A DNA stretch of 64,000 nucleotides from Verrucomicrobiota bacterium (GCA_026397955.1 JAPLTV010000016.1:1-64000), one strand, 5' to 3'; counted from the stretch's first letter, positions 53,940 to 63,737 are shown. The notes: generated by a model not told the origin, from the letters alone. Translations and numbers: made by a program.

Positions 53940-54947
53940 TTACTTCGCGCCCGCGGCTTCCGCTGGACGTCGATCTTCGATGGTCTTGCTGCGGATTGCA
54001 TGAGGCTCGTCGGGAATCGGGAGGAGAAAGACGAGCGATCGTAGGTTCGGTTGCTGCAGCGAGCGGTAGACGTGGCCGAGGTCATAGCCGTCGTCGGCCT
54101 TCGTGTGGATTTCGGCCAAGGCGTATTGATGGTCCGACGTCGGATTTTTGACGACGGTACGTGCGTTCACCCGCAGCGTGACCTTGCGCTCGGGGTAGCG
54201 TAACTCGACGTCCTTACCGGTGAGGTTGATGAATTGAAGGGAGCCGTAAGGGAAGGTGCCCTCGGTGTCGTCCAAGGCGAGGATTTGGTGTCCGTTGCCG
54301 CCCGAAGAGAAGAGCAGCAGGTATTTTCCGTCATTTTGAAAGGTGTATTCAGCCGTGGGCGTAGACGTCGGCCTAGGCGCCTTGCCGCCTTTCTTTTTGG
54401 GCGCTTTCAGCGGCTCTTTGGGCGCGGATTCCAAGCGCAGGATCAGGAGATTGGCTTCTTCGGTCTCTTTCGATGCTGAGGTAAGGATACCTGAAAGTTC
54501 TTTGAGCCTTTCGTTAAGGGCATCGAGCTGAGCCTGGTCTCCGGGGGACGGTTTGCGGGCGCGCTCGGAGGTCTGCAGGTTGAGCGTGTTCAGCAAGCGG
54601 GTGATCTGGGCGAACTCGTCCGACGCCTGCAAGGTGACCGCCTGGGCGCGGCGGAGGCGCTGGATGGCCGCCGTCATGTCGGGTGAGAGCGGTCGAGGAT
54701 TCAGCGTCTCTTCGTCGATGGTGATGAAGCGTAGCGTATGAGCACCTTTGTAGGTAATCTCCGCGGTGAAGGCGTTGTTCGGGATGCTGAGCCGTCGCAA
54801 CGTCTCGCCCTCAAGGTAGCTGGCGCCGGGGATCGCCTCATCAAAGGCGAGCGCGCGGAAACGGATGCTCAATCCGGGCTTGTCGGCGGTCTGGGCGAAG
54901 AGGGTCGCCGCGAGGAGCGGCCAGAGAAGGGCGGTGCGGGCGATCAT
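53940..54947 (-). CDS. Exported partner protein of prepilin module 1
   Basis: 335 aa from ATG 54947, whose first bases overlap the giant gene's stop (ATGA). Signal peptide ARTALLWPLLAATLFAQT. The N-terminal domain has IPNNAFTAEITYKGAHTLRFI, a central Glu/Lys-rich helical stretch may be a coiled coil (LNERLKELSGILTSASKE), a Lys/Pro linker follows (KAPKKKGGKAPRPTS), and a C-terminal beta domain contains GSLQFINLTGKDVELRYPE. Similar blocks in the same order occur in the gene at 58883 (IPTDMLTDAFYYRGPARMEL; NRYFNLCSFPLTIKLPSGD; both end VIEDRPPP / TIEDRRP), so the two are paralogs. No known function; a periplasmic or surface partner of the prepilin-like protein is inferred. Confidence 0.72.
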   Translation of the reverse strand: MIARTALLWPLLAATLFAQTADKPGLSIRFRALAFDEAIPGASYLEGETLRRLSIPNNAFTAEITYKGAHTLRFITIDEETLNPRPLSPDMTAAIQRLRRAQAVTLQASDEFAQITRLLNTLNLQTSERARKPSPGDQAQLDALNERLKELSGILTSASKETEEANLLILRLESAPKEPLKAPKKKGGKAPRPTSTPTAEYTFQNDGKYLLLFSSGGNGHQILALDDTEGTFPYGSLQFINLTGKDVELRYPERKVTLRVNARTVVKNPTSDHQYALAEIHTKADDGYDLGHVYRSLQQPNLRSLVFLLPIPDEPHAIRSKTIEDRRPAEAAGAK

Positions 54948-57900
54948 AGGTCCTTCTGCGTGAGCGTGCGGGTGGAGAGGATCACGAAGCGCCGGCCAAG
55001 GGTCCGGTTGATCTGGTTGAGCAAGGGGTTGTGCAATTGTCCATCGGTGAGCTTCGCCACTTCGGTCTCGGGCGGTTGGCTGGGGTCGCAGAACTCCGGG
55101 ATGCGTTGCACGACGGCTTCGATCCAACAGCCAGACAGGGTGCGGGTCTGATCGAGCGGGTCCGTCGCTTCTCCGTAGCAACGGATGACAAAGGTGTCCG
55201 AGCGGGTGCTGAGCGAGGAGCCGACTGCCTCTAGGATGTCTGACTGTAGCAGTGAGGTCGGGGCGGCGCGGAGCGAGTGTCCTTTGCTGGAGTTCGTCCG
55301 AGGGTCGGTCGCGATGACGTTGGTCCGCATGTACGTGTAAGGCACCAAGCCGGCAACGGCCGGATTCGTGTCAGGATTGCTGGTGGTGATGGGCGCGAGC
55401 TGCGCGTCCGTGTAGGCCGGCGCCGAGGTCATCGGAGAGTTACGGTTCGAAAGATTGGCTCCGTCGACGTCGGCTCGCAGGATGGCATTCTGGAGGCAGC
55501 CCTGCCACGCGACCTGGTTGGGATACGCGCCGCAGTTGAATCGGTTCACGAACTGGGCCAGGCCGATGTAAGGAAGAGGGACCTCAACGCCGCGGTTCTT
55601 GATCACGTAGTGGACATCCGAAATTCCGACCTTGATGCCGTATTGGTAGCGATGGTTGTAGCGGATGCGCATACGGGTCTCTTCGACGATGGATTTCGCC
55701 AGCAGTTTGATCTGCGCATCGTCCAGGGTGGCCAAACCGGTCCACGTCTTCTTGTCGTTGAGGGCGGTCTTGTAATTGTAATCCGCGGAATCGGCGCGGG
55801 TGGCCCGGGGGAAGCGGGCGTTTTTGTCGGTGCCGGGCAGGAGTTCGGTGGCGGAACCCATCGCGTTACGCTTGGCGCTGGCCAGCAAGGCGGCCCAGGC
55901 GTCGACCGAGGTGCTGTTCACGTTGAACGTGCCGTCTGACAAGATGGTTCCCGCGATGCGCCGATGGTCGGCGAGCATCGCCCGGACGGTGAGCGGGTCG
56001 CGGGTGGCGTAGAGTTTCGTGCGCGGATTGGCGAGCCGGCCCGTGCCGGCGGCGAATTCATCGAGCACCGCGGCTAAGGTCTTGGTCTCCGTGACGACCT
56101 TGCTACGACTGATGATTGGGGCGGCGCCCGAAAGGAAGAAACGGTCGTAGATTGCCGAATTGGCCATCCAGGCATGGTCATGGTTAGCGACACCGCAGAG
56201 CGAGTCCGTCACATAGGTCATGCTGTTGTAGGTATTTAGCGGCGAGAAGCTGTTACCAATCTGGAAGAGCGGCTCCTGGTCGCGCAGGCCGAAGTTGGCG
56301 TGTGTGTACTGGGCAAGGGAAAGCGGGGGCGCGAACGGCACGCTGGTATAGACGGCCGAGGTCACGCCGCCGAGGCCCGACGTCACGCTGAGGCCTCCGT
56401 AGGCCTGCCAGCCGGCGATGGCTGGCGTCTCGATGACCTCGTTCCAGTTATTGGCCGGGCGCTGCATCATCTTGTAGCTGGGCGACGTGAAGGCATAGCC
56501 AGCCGGTGTCGCCGCGCTCGCCATACCGTTGGCATCGCCGCGGGTCACGGCCGCCATGGGGTTCGAATGTGAGAAGATCGGAAAGGGCAGGGTGTCCTTG
56601 GGCCAGCGGAGGTTGAAGTCATGGATACCCAGGATCCTCGGCTCGGACTTGCTGTCGGGCAGCGTGATGCCTGATGCGCCGAGCGCGAGGGAGGTCGCGG
56701 CGCCGCTGCGGCTGAAATCCGTCGCGGTCAGCGCATTCAGTTCGCTGCAGGCGTTGAAGGCGCCGCTCAGCGAGCCGTTGGAGGTTCCCGTGATCCGGTC
56801 GCCCGGCCAGGAGGTCAGCAGCACGCGGGCTTCATAGGAGCCAGCATTCAGCAGGGAGACCGTCACGTTCTCTCCGTTGGCGCTGGCCGCCACCGTCACC
56901 GGATTGCCGTCGGGGTCGGTGCAGGGCATCCAGAAGCCGCCGCGGGTATCGAGGCCCACGATTGCGTTGCCTGGCGTGCGGGTGAACGGCCAGGTGCTGT
57001 CATAGGTGGGTGCCACGCCGACTGCCGGGTAGGAGTAGACGCGGAACTCGCCCGGTAGGAGCACGTTGTCGACGCCGATGTTCATCCGGAAGTTCTCCAC
57101 CGCGTTCGAAGTCAGGTCGACGGCCCGGGCGAGTTCGCCGATGGTCTTGGTCCAGCTCTTGGCGGGGGTCTGGAACTGCACGGTCAGGCTATCCCAGTTG
57201 CGGAACGAGAGCCGCATGGCGGTGAGTTCCAGTGAAGAACTGTCGCGGGCTAGTCGCAGCGAGACGTTGTAAGGATTGTGGAGCACGACGATGGGCGTGA
57301 CGGTGAGCCGCAACGCGCCCCCGCCGCCGTCCTGAAGGCCCCAGACGGTCAGTTGTCGGCAGACGTAGGGGGAGACCGCCACCTTGGTCGGCTTGGGCGG
57401 ATAAAGCCCGTTGATCGTAGTGGCGTTGAGGAAGTCGCCGGTCGACTCAGCGCGGTTGTAGAAGCGCCCATAATGGCTGCGGTCGCCGTAGGCAGAGGCT
57501 GAAAGCGCGGCCGCGTTGGGGAAGTGCGCCCGGGCGTTGAGTTCGGGCGCGACCGGATTGAACCAGTTGAGTTCTTTGTAGAGGCGATGGTAGCTGCGCA
57601 GGGATTCCCAGGTCGGGCCGCGCGTGGTGCCGCTGTTCGAGAAGGAATAGAGCGGCGCGATATTACGGGAGGCGCCGTCATGCCTGATCGTCACCTTAGC
57701 GTCGGCGTAGGCGCTGCGTACGCTGCTACCGTTCGGATGGAAGGTGTACGTCACCCCGGATAGCTGCGCGCCGGCGGAATCCTTGGGGGCGGTGCCTTCG
57801 CTGAATTCGGATAGCTTCCATTCGGCGTCCGTCTTCTCGAAGGCCAGCGAGAGGTCTACTTTGAGCCCGCCCCAGAGCGCGTCGCTGTTTACCCCGCGGG

Positions 57901-58801
57901 ACCAGAGGGTGGCTTCGGTAAAGAGGCGCTTCGCGCGCGTCGGCGGGGAGGTCTCCGTCAGCCCGAGCCCGGAGTTCGTCAGGAAGGGCAGCTCCCTCAT
58001 CTGCGTGATGCGTGGGTCGATGCCGCTGAGGGGCATGTTCTCCAGCCCGGCCAGGATGCCGGTCCCCGAGCGGGCCGTACCGCGCAGCGCTTCCTGCTGT
58101 AATTGGGGTGTCGTCGTGCCCGTGGGCGGGGTGAGCCGCGGGTCGGTGAGGTTGATGCGCGCTTTGACGCCCTCGTCGCCGATCCAGTAGCAGTAGGAGC
58201 CGTTCGCATCGATATCGGGGAGGGCGATGCGCGGCAGGCTGATGCGGCCGTCGGGTTTCCCGGGGCTGGTCGAGCTCGCAAGCTCTGGGCCGCTGGCGCA
58301 GGTGTCGCCGACCAGCGGTACGAGCAGGTTGGCGGGGATGGAGAAGTCGTTCTGCCAAGGCACCCATTGGTCGACGTAGAAGTCAGCCTGTCCGTGGAGG
58401 TTCGCCGACTGCGTGCCCGGCAGCTGGTCGTGTCGTCCGCTGATTAGCCACGAGGGCGGCTGTAACTGCTGGTCGCTGCGCCAGACGCCGGTCCACAGCG
58501 GGTTGCGGATGGTGTTCCAGGTCCAGCCTGGTTGCGTGGTGTTGGCCAGGATGTCGGCCCGCGCGGTCATGCGCCGGTCGGGACCCGCTTCCTGCTGTAG
58601 GTGTGCGAGGGCGAGGCGGAGCGCGACGGCCGCGTTGAGTTTCGCCCGCAGGTAGTTCTGGTGCTGCGCCGAGAGGCGCGACTCGATGGTCACGAACGAA
58701 GCCACCGTGATGACCGTCATCAGCACGATGGACATCACCACGAGCGACAGCACGAGGCTGAAGCCGGAGCGGCGGCGCGGCGTCACGGAGTCGGTGGGCA
58801 C
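54944..58801 (-). CDS. Giant prepilin-like protein, Verru_Chthon cassette A type (module 1)
   Basis: 1285 aa from GTG 58801. The N-terminus is a type III/IV prepilin leader: RRRSGFSLVLSLVVMSIVL, with Gly before Phe as the cleavage site and a hydrophobic helix, but no Glu at position 5. RLALAHLQQEAGPDRRMTARADI follows, the typical pilin-like helix extension. A large beta-rich region then contains the hallmark phrases FSHSNPMAAVTRG, YTHANFGLRDQEPLFQIGNS and FNVNSTSVDAWAALLASAK. These are shared almost word for word with the gene at 59688. The TIGR02600-type family is known only from Verrucomicrobiota; its function is undescribed, but the leader means processing by PilD and incorporation into or passage through a pilus/type II-like machine. 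Confidence 0.85.
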   Translation of the reverse strand: MPTDSVTPRRRSGFSLVLSLVVMSIVLMTVITVASFVTIESRLSAQHQNYLRAKLNAAVALRLALAHLQQEAGPDRRMTARADILANTTQPGWTWNTIRNPLWTGVWRSDQQLQPPSWLISGRHDQLPGTQSANLHGQADFYVDQWVPWQNDFSIPANLLVPLVGDTCASGPELASSTSPGKPDGRISLPRIALPDIDANGSYCYWIGDEGVKARINLTDPRLTPPTGTTTPQLQQEALRGTARSGTGILAGLENMPLSGIDPRITQMRELPFLTNSGLGLTETSPPTRAKRLFTEATLWSRGVNSDALWGGLKVDLSLAFEKTDAEWKLSEFSEGTAPKDSAGAQLSGVTYTFHPNGSSVRSAYADAKVTIRHDGASRNIAPLYSFSNSGTTRGPTWESLRSYHRLYKELNWFNPVAPELNARAHFPNAAALSASAYGDRSHYGRFYNRAESTGDFLNATTINGLYPPKPTKVAVSPYVCRQLTVWGLQDGGGGALRLTVTPIVVLHNPYNVSLRLARDSSSLELTAMRLSFRNWDSLTVQFQTPAKSWTKTIGELARAVDLTSNAVENFRMNIGVDNVLLPGEFRVYSYPAVGVAPTYDSTWPFTRTPGNAIVGLDTRGGFWMPCTDPDGNPVTVAASANGENVTVSLLNAGSYEARVLLTSWPGDRITGTSNGSLSGAFNACSELNALTATDFSRSGAATSLALGASGITLPDSKSEPRILGIHDFNLRWPKDTLPFPIFSHSNPMAAVTRGDANGMASAATPAGYAFTSPSYKMMQRPANNWNEVIETPAIAGWQAYGGLSVTSGLGGVTSAVYTSVPFAPPLSLAQYTHANFGLRDQEPLFQIGNSFSPLNTYNSMTYVTDSLCGVANHDHAWMANSAIYDRFFLSGAAPIISRSKVVTETKTLAAVLDEFAAGTGRLANPRTKLYATRDPLTVRAMLADHRRIAGTILSDGTFNVNSTSVDAWAALLASAKRNAMGSATELLPGTDKNARFPRATRADSADYNYKTALNDKKTWTGLATLDDAQIKLLAKSIVEETRMRIRYNHRYQYGIKVGISDVHYVIKNRGVEVPLPYIGLAQFVNRFNCGAYPNQVAWQGCLQNAILRADVDGANLSNRNSPMTSAPAYTDAQLAPITTSNPDTNPAVAGLVPYTYMRTNVIATDPRTNSSKGHSLRAAPTSLLQSDILEAVGSSLSTRSDTFVIRCYGEATDPLDQTRTLSGCWIEAVVQRIPEFCDPSQPPETEVAKLTDGQLHNPLLNQINRTLGRRFVILSTRTLTQKDL

Positions 58802-58882
58802 CTCATTATTCTGCGGCCATCCCCGAGGCCCTCAAGTCCGGACGGCTCCTGTTATATGAAAGTTATGTGACGCCCCGCCGGC

Positions 58883-59698
58883 TTACTTTTCGCCCTTCGG
58901 TGCCGGCGGCTTCTGGGCTAGGCTGCGCGCGGGCGGGGGGCGGTCTTCGATCACCTTGAGCACGATACGGCCGAGATCACCGGGACCGGGTGAGAGCATG
59001 TAAAGTTTGCGGGTACTCTCCATGTGGAAGACCCGGCCGGAATAAGCGGGGAGCTCGGTCTCGTTGATGCGGCTGGCAATCTGCAGGTCGTAGTAGTCGT
59101 TATCCTTGCTGCCTGGTCGGGCTACCTTGGAGCTGCCGGCAGGAATAAGCTGGTCGCCCGAGGGGAGTTTGATCGTCAGTGGGAAACTGCAGAGGTTGAA
59201 GTAGCGGTTGCTGCCAGGGGGGAAGGAACCTGGGATGTCCTGGATGGCGGTGATCCCGTTATCCTTGCCGGGGTTTACCATCAGGATGAGGTGGAGCTGC
59301 CCTTGTTTTGCCGGCAGGTCGATCCAGGCAATCGGGGGTTTTCCGGCCGAAGCCAAAGCGTGCGTCGGGGTGGCCGCCTTGATGCCGCGGATCGGTCGCT
59401 TGACGACTTCGGTCTTCTCGCCGGTTTTTGGTACAGGCTCCCCAGGAATCTCGGTGGCGGCCAATTCGATCAATTCCATCCGGGCTGGGCCGCGATAATA
59501 GAACGCGTCGGTGAGCATGTCCGTGGGGATGACGAGTCCGTTGACCTTCTTGTCCTGCATGATGCCGATCCCGGCCAGAGGCTTGTTGGCCGAGATGAAC
59601 TTGATATAGGCTTCGACGATGGGGCCGTCCGCGGCCTGGGCAGAGCCGCAGGTGAGGAACAGGGTCGCGAGCAGGATTTTTCCTAGGTCAGATCTCAT
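58883..59698 (-). CDS. Exported partner protein of prepilin module 2
   Basis: 271 aa from ATG 59698 (the ORF track start lies inside the giant gene). The leader LGKILLATLFLTCGSAQAADG is a signal peptide. The domains parallel the 53940 gene: IPTDMLTDAFYYRGPARMEL, then LHLILMVNPGKDNGITAIQD, NRYFNLCSFPLTIKLPSGDQ and KVIEDRPPPARSL at the end. The central helical coil and Lys/Pro linker of the first copy are missing or short, which explains the smaller size. Its start overlaps the stop of the giant gene by 11 bp. A strict two-gene order (giant gene then partner) in both modules suggests that the two proteins work together. Confidence 0.72.
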   Translation of the reverse strand: MRSDLGKILLATLFLTCGSAQAADGPIVEAYIKFISANKPLAGIGIMQDKKVNGLVIPTDMLTDAFYYRGPARMELIELAATEIPGEPVPKTGEKTEVVKRPIRGIKAATPTHALASAGKPPIAWIDLPAKQGQLHLILMVNPGKDNGITAIQDIPGSFPPGSNRYFNLCSFPLTIKLPSGDQLIPAGSSKVARPGSKDNDYYDLQIASRINETELPAYSGRVFHMESTRKLYMLSPGPGDLGRIVLKVIEDRPPPARSLAQKPPAPKGEK

Positions 59699-62600
59699 CG
59701 GCTTTGAGCCAGCGCATTGAGACGATCTTGAAGCGGCGGCCGAGCACATTATTTACGGGGGTGAGCGCGGTGCTCAAGGTCGCGTCGGTCGCCGCCGACG
59801 GGGCGATCTTCAGCGGCTTCGGTGCGCTGTTACCCGTTTCGGCCGCATTGGTGGGATCGACGAACTCAGGGATGCGCTGGACGACGACCTCCATCCAGGC
59901 CGAACCAATCTCACCGTTGTCGAGGCCGGCTTCGCCGTAGCATCGAAGGGTAAAGGTATCGGAACGGGTGGCTAAGGCGGAGCCGAGGCTTTGGAGAAGG
60001 TCAGATTGCAGGAGGTTGCCGGGGGCGCCCATGGCGGTGTGCGAGCGGCTAGTGCCGGTCTGCGCGGTCGTCTCGATGTTCTCGGGATTGGGGAACCAGC
60101 TGGAGGTCGCCGTCTTGAGCGAATTTTGGGTGAGTTTGCGGTCGGCGGCATTGGCGAAGAGGCGGTCGCTCAGCCCGGCGTTATAGGTCTGGTCGGCGCG
60201 GAAAATCGCCGCCTGCAGCGCACCGCAACGGCTGGCCCAGGTCTCAGGCGTGAGGAAGCGGTTGATGAATTCGGAAAGACCGAGGTAAGGAGTGGTGGCC
60301 TTGGCCAATCCGCCGAAGAGTCGGCTGCCGGGAGCCTTGGCGAGGTCGCGCTCGCTGCGCGCAATGAGGGCGAAGCGTGCCTTGTTCTCCGCGACGATCG
60401 CGTTGGCGAGGTTGGCGATCTGCGTATCGCTGAGGTTGGCGAAGCCGGCCCAGTTGCTGGGGTCATCGGTGTTGCCAGCGGCGATCGCGGCGGTGTCCTT
60501 GGTCAGCACGCGAGGGAAGCGGGCATTGTTGGTCGAAGACGGGCTGGAACTCGTCTTGTCCGCCACCGCGAGGTTCTTGGCGCTGCCGAGGAACGCGGTC
60601 CAAGCAGTCACGGAGGTGGAGTTGACGTTGAAGGCGCCCTTGTTGAGGAGCACGGCGGCGGAGCGTCGGTAGTCGGCGAGGGCGGCCGCGGTGGCCATGG
60701 CGTCGCGGCCGCTTTCCAGGGAGAAGCGCGGGTTGTCTAGCGGCATGCCGTTATTAACGAAATCGCTGATGACTTGGGTCATCGACTTCTTCTCGTTGGG
60801 GTCCGTCGGCGGGGTGGAGGTCTTGCTGGCGATGGTGACGGGGTCGGTCGGCGTGGGTGTCGTCGGGGTGATGACGCCGCCGGTGCCGGATTTCATCCAA
60901 GGCGCGAGGCTCGAAAGGAAATAGCCATCCCAAAGCGTGGCGTTGAGGAGGTAACTCTGGTCGAACTCGGACCAGTTCGAGCCGTTGTCCTGTAGCGCTT
61001 TCTTGGCGTCGACCAGAGGTGAGGCGAAGCTGTTTCCGATGCTGAGGAGCGGTTGCTGATCGCGGATACCAAAGTTGGCGTGGGCGTATTGGGCCAACGA
61101 GACGGGCTGGACGAGGGGGATTTCGGCGAGGATTACGCGCGAGTCTCCGGTCGCGGCGGTGGCGGAATTACCGCCGAAGGCGAGCTTACCGGCGCCAGTG
61201 TTCTCCAGCACGTTTTCCCAAGCTCCGGTCCGGACGCTGAGCTGGTAGCTGGGCGACGACCCGCGGGCGCCGGTCGAGCCGACGCGACCGGCGGCGCTGG
61301 GCTTCTGGACCGCCGCCATGGGGTTCGAATGTGTGTAAGTGGCGTAGGGCGCGGCGGCGTGGTCGGAGGTCTTGGCCGAGACGTCAATGACTGTGACGAT
61401 GTCCGCGGGGAGGGGAGGGGAGTCAGCTGTCGGGTAAGGGTTGCGGCCGTCCCATTCCGGGATGTCCGGGCGGGGATACTTGTTCTGCACGTGGCGCCAG
61501 CTGAGGAAGAATTTCTCTCCAGGGCTCGGGTACTTTATCTGGCCGATATCGTTGAAGGCGATTTCGCTGGTCTCGCTCGTCTTGGCGAGGAAGTCACTCT
61601 TATCGGCCGAAGGATTGCTCTTGGCGTTGGTGTTGAGTTCGAGCTGGTCTCCCGGCCAGCAGCTGAGCGCGTGACGAACGCGAAGGTTGCCGCCGGGTAT
61701 GATCTCGAGCGCAATCGGATTATCGATGTTGAAGGTCAGCGTGGCGGCTTCGCCGAAGTTCCAGTCCCAGACGTTGTCGCGGTAGCCGCCCTGGATATTG
61801 TAGGTGTTATCGAGGACGATGGACTTCGCCCATTCGCCCATCTTCGGTTCGCAGGAGAAGACGCGCATCTCGCCCGGCTCCAGTGTGATGCTGGCACTGG
61901 CGTCCTTGGTCAGGTAGAAGCGGAAGGTGTCGTCGTTGTCGCTATCCGGGGCTTGGCGGGTGAAGAAGTCGGTAATCTTGGTCTCGTAGACGTAGGGATT
62001 GGCCAGCGTGCCGGTCTTGTACTGTTTGAAGCGGAATTTCCAGTCGGCCATGTCCGCGAAACCGATGGCCGCGGCGTAGGGAGTCTTGTTGGCGCCGCCG
62101 CTGGCGGTACCCGGGGTCCAGGTCATGCGGACGTTGAACGGATTATGGATGACGACGATGGGGGTGATGTTGAGGCGGATGTCGACCCACTCGTCCCAGC
62201 TCCAATAGGCGAGCTTGCCGCGGCGGATCAGCGTCCAGTCCCAGTACTGCATCTTGTTCACTGTGAAGGCGAGGGTGACGCGTTGCAGGTAAGGCGTGGC
62301 GGCGACGTTCAGTGGGCGCGTGACGATGTTATTCGTGTCGCCGTTGCGGTAGTCGTTCGCGTTGGGGTTATTGTTGCTCGAGGCCGGCAGGTCGCCGTCG
62401 TAGACGTCCGAGTAGCCGTAGAGTCGGTTGCGCAGGCTGTTGTTGGGCAGGCCGCTGCTGGCGGGCGTGCCGCTAGGGTGGGCGGCGGCGACGTTGGGCC
62501 AGAGCGTGCGGGCGCGAAGGGTAGGGGTGCCGGTAGAGCGGGCGTTCGAGGTGGCGCTGCCGGTCCAGCCGAGCTGCTTGTAGAGGCGATGGTAGTCGCG

Positions 62601-63716
62601 CAGGGCCCACCAGGCGGGGCCGCGGACCTGGCCGTCGCTGACGGTGCGGCTGAAGACCGGCGCGGCGGTGGTCTTCTTGGAGCCTTGCATTAGCACCGGC
62701 ATTGCGGTCGCCTCGACGCCTTTCTCGGTCGTCGTGGCGGCGGCGCCGGCGACGCCTTGTCCGAATTCGGTAGCCGCGAACTGGGCATCGCTGAGTTCGA
62801 AGGCGACGGAGAGATCGCGCTTGAGGCCTCCGTTGAGCGAGTCGGCGAGCACTCCGGCGGAAGTCGCGGTGACGTCATGGAAGAGCAGGCGGACGTTGGG
62901 GGTGGAACTGCCACCAGTGGTCTTGGAGTAGCCGCTAAGGAGCGGCAGCTGGCGCACGGAGTCGAGGCTGGTCAGCTGCGTGGGGTTCGTCAGCAGGCTG
63001 AGCCCGTCGACCAAGGAGTAGCCGGGCGTCAGTGGGCTGCGCAGTGAAATCATCTGGTCTGCGTTGTTCGTATCATCCGGAGTGCGTACATCGCGCAGGT
63101 TGATGCGGGCCTTGATGCCTTCGTCGCCGATCCAGTAGGCGTAGTTGCCTTTGATGCGGTCGTCCGGGAGCGCGACCTTGGGGAGGGCGACGAGCCCGCT
63201 GGGGCGGCTGCCTTCCGCCGCTGCGGCGCTGCCGGTGCCGACGAGGTTCACCATTGACGCGACGTCGGGATTGTAGCCGGTCTGCCACGGGGCCCAGTAA
63301 CCCGCATGGTAGTCGGGCGTGGAGCCGGTCTGATAAAGAGAAAGGGACTGCGTGCCGGCCGGTTGGTCGGCGCGTCCGGAAACGAGCCAAGAGGGCGGAA
63401 GGTCAGGAAGATCGGTGCGCCAGATGCCGGTCCACATCGGATTACGGACCGTGCTGGCGGTCGCGTCGGGTTGCGTGATGTCAGCCCGCGCGGTGGCGCG
63501 TCGGTCGGGCCCGGCCTCCTGCTGGAGGTGCGCGAGGGCGAGACGCATCGCGACGATCGAGTTGAGTTTAGCGCGCGTCGCCAGCTGCTGGTTCATGACC
63601 GCGCGAGATTCGACCGTGATAAAGGCGGAAACGGTGACTAGCAGCATGAAGATTCCCGCCATCACCGTCAGGGACAGGATGAGGCTGAAACCGGGGCTTC
63701 GCTTGCTGTGTTTCAT
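59688..63716 (-). CDS. Giant prepilin-like protein, Verru_Chthon cassette A type (module 2)
   Basis: 1342 aa. Prepilin leader KRSPGFSLILSLTVMAGIFM (Gly-Phe cleavage, no Glu5), then RLALAHLQQEAGPDRRATARADI, identical over most positions to the copy at 54944. YTHSNPMAAVQKP, YAHANFGIRDQQPLLSIGNS and FNVNSTSVTAWTAFLGSAK match the same phrases. A Thr/Pro stretch (GGVITPTTPTPTDPVT) in the last third is specific to this copy. The C-terminus (LGRRFKIVSMRWLKADEI) mirrors the other copy's LGRRFVILSTRTLTQKDL. The ATG at 63716 follows AGGTGG at 6 bp, one of the few clear Shine-Dalgarno sequences in the window, but the site lies in a hairpin. Product presumed surface or periplasmic; function undescribed. 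Confidence 0.85.
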   Translation of the reverse strand: MKHSKRSPGFSLILSLTVMAGIFMLLVTVSAFITVESRAVMNQQLATRAKLNSIVAMRLALAHLQQEAGPDRRATARADITQPDATASTVRNPMWTGIWRTDLPDLPPSWLVSGRADQPAGTQSLSLYQTGSTPDYHAGYWAPWQTGYNPDVASMVNLVGTGSAAAAEGSRPSGLVALPKVALPDDRIKGNYAYWIGDEGIKARINLRDVRTPDDTNNADQMISLRSPLTPGYSLVDGLSLLTNPTQLTSLDSVRQLPLLSGYSKTTGGSSTPNVRLLFHDVTATSAGVLADSLNGGLKRDLSVAFELSDAQFAATEFGQGVAGAAATTTEKGVEATAMPVLMQGSKKTTAAPVFSRTVSDGQVRGPAWWALRDYHRLYKQLGWTGSATSNARSTGTPTLRARTLWPNVAAAHPSGTPASSGLPNNSLRNRLYGYSDVYDGDLPASSNNNPNANDYRNGDTNNIVTRPLNVAATPYLQRVTLAFTVNKMQYWDWTLIRRGKLAYWSWDEWVDIRLNITPIVVIHNPFNVRMTWTPGTASGGANKTPYAAAIGFADMADWKFRFKQYKTGTLANPYVYETKITDFFTRQAPDSDNDDTFRFYLTKDASASITLEPGEMRVFSCEPKMGEWAKSIVLDNTYNIQGGYRDNVWDWNFGEAATLTFNIDNPIALEIIPGGNLRVRHALSCWPGDQLELNTNAKSNPSADKSDFLAKTSETSEIAFNDIGQIKYPSPGEKFFLSWRHVQNKYPRPDIPEWDGRNPYPTADSPPLPADIVTVIDVSAKTSDHAAAPYATYTHSNPMAAVQKPSAAGRVGSTGARGSSPSYQLSVRTGAWENVLENTGAGKLAFGGNSATAATGDSRVILAEIPLVQPVSLAQYAHANFGIRDQQPLLSIGNSFASPLVDAKKALQDNGSNWSEFDQSYLLNATLWDGYFLSSLAPWMKSGTGGVITPTTPTPTDPVTIASKTSTPPTDPNEKKSMTQVISDFVNNGMPLDNPRFSLESGRDAMATAAALADYRRSAAVLLNKGAFNVNSTSVTAWTAFLGSAKNLAVADKTSSSPSSTNNARFPRVLTKDTAAIAAGNTDDPSNWAGFANLSDTQIANLANAIVAENKARFALIARSERDLAKAPGSRLFGGLAKATTPYLGLSEFINRFLTPETWASRCGALQAAIFRADQTYNAGLSDRLFANAADRKLTQNSLKTATSSWFPNPENIETTAQTGTSRSHTAMGAPGNLLQSDLLQSLGSALATRSDTFTLRCYGEAGLDNGEIGSAWMEVVVQRIPEFVDPTNAAETGNSAPKPLKIAPSAATDATLSTALTPVNNVLGRRFKIVSMRWLKADEI

Positions 63717-63722
63717 GCCGTG

Positions 63723-63737
63723 CCACCTTGAGGGTGG
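63723..63737 (-). promoter_or_regulatory. Hairpin masking the ribosome-binding site of module 2
   Basis: Minus strand CCACC-CTCAA-GGTGG, 5-bp stem, ends 6 bases before the ATG. The 3' arm (AAGGTGG) is the Shine-Dalgarno sequence, so the hairpin could hide it and act as a translational control. Confidence 0.4.

Noticed and set aside
61053-62693. 546-aa plus-strand ORF inside module 2
   Set aside because: Opposite strand of the giant gene; no signal peptide or domain, and Val/Gly/Arg-rich composition typical of shadows.
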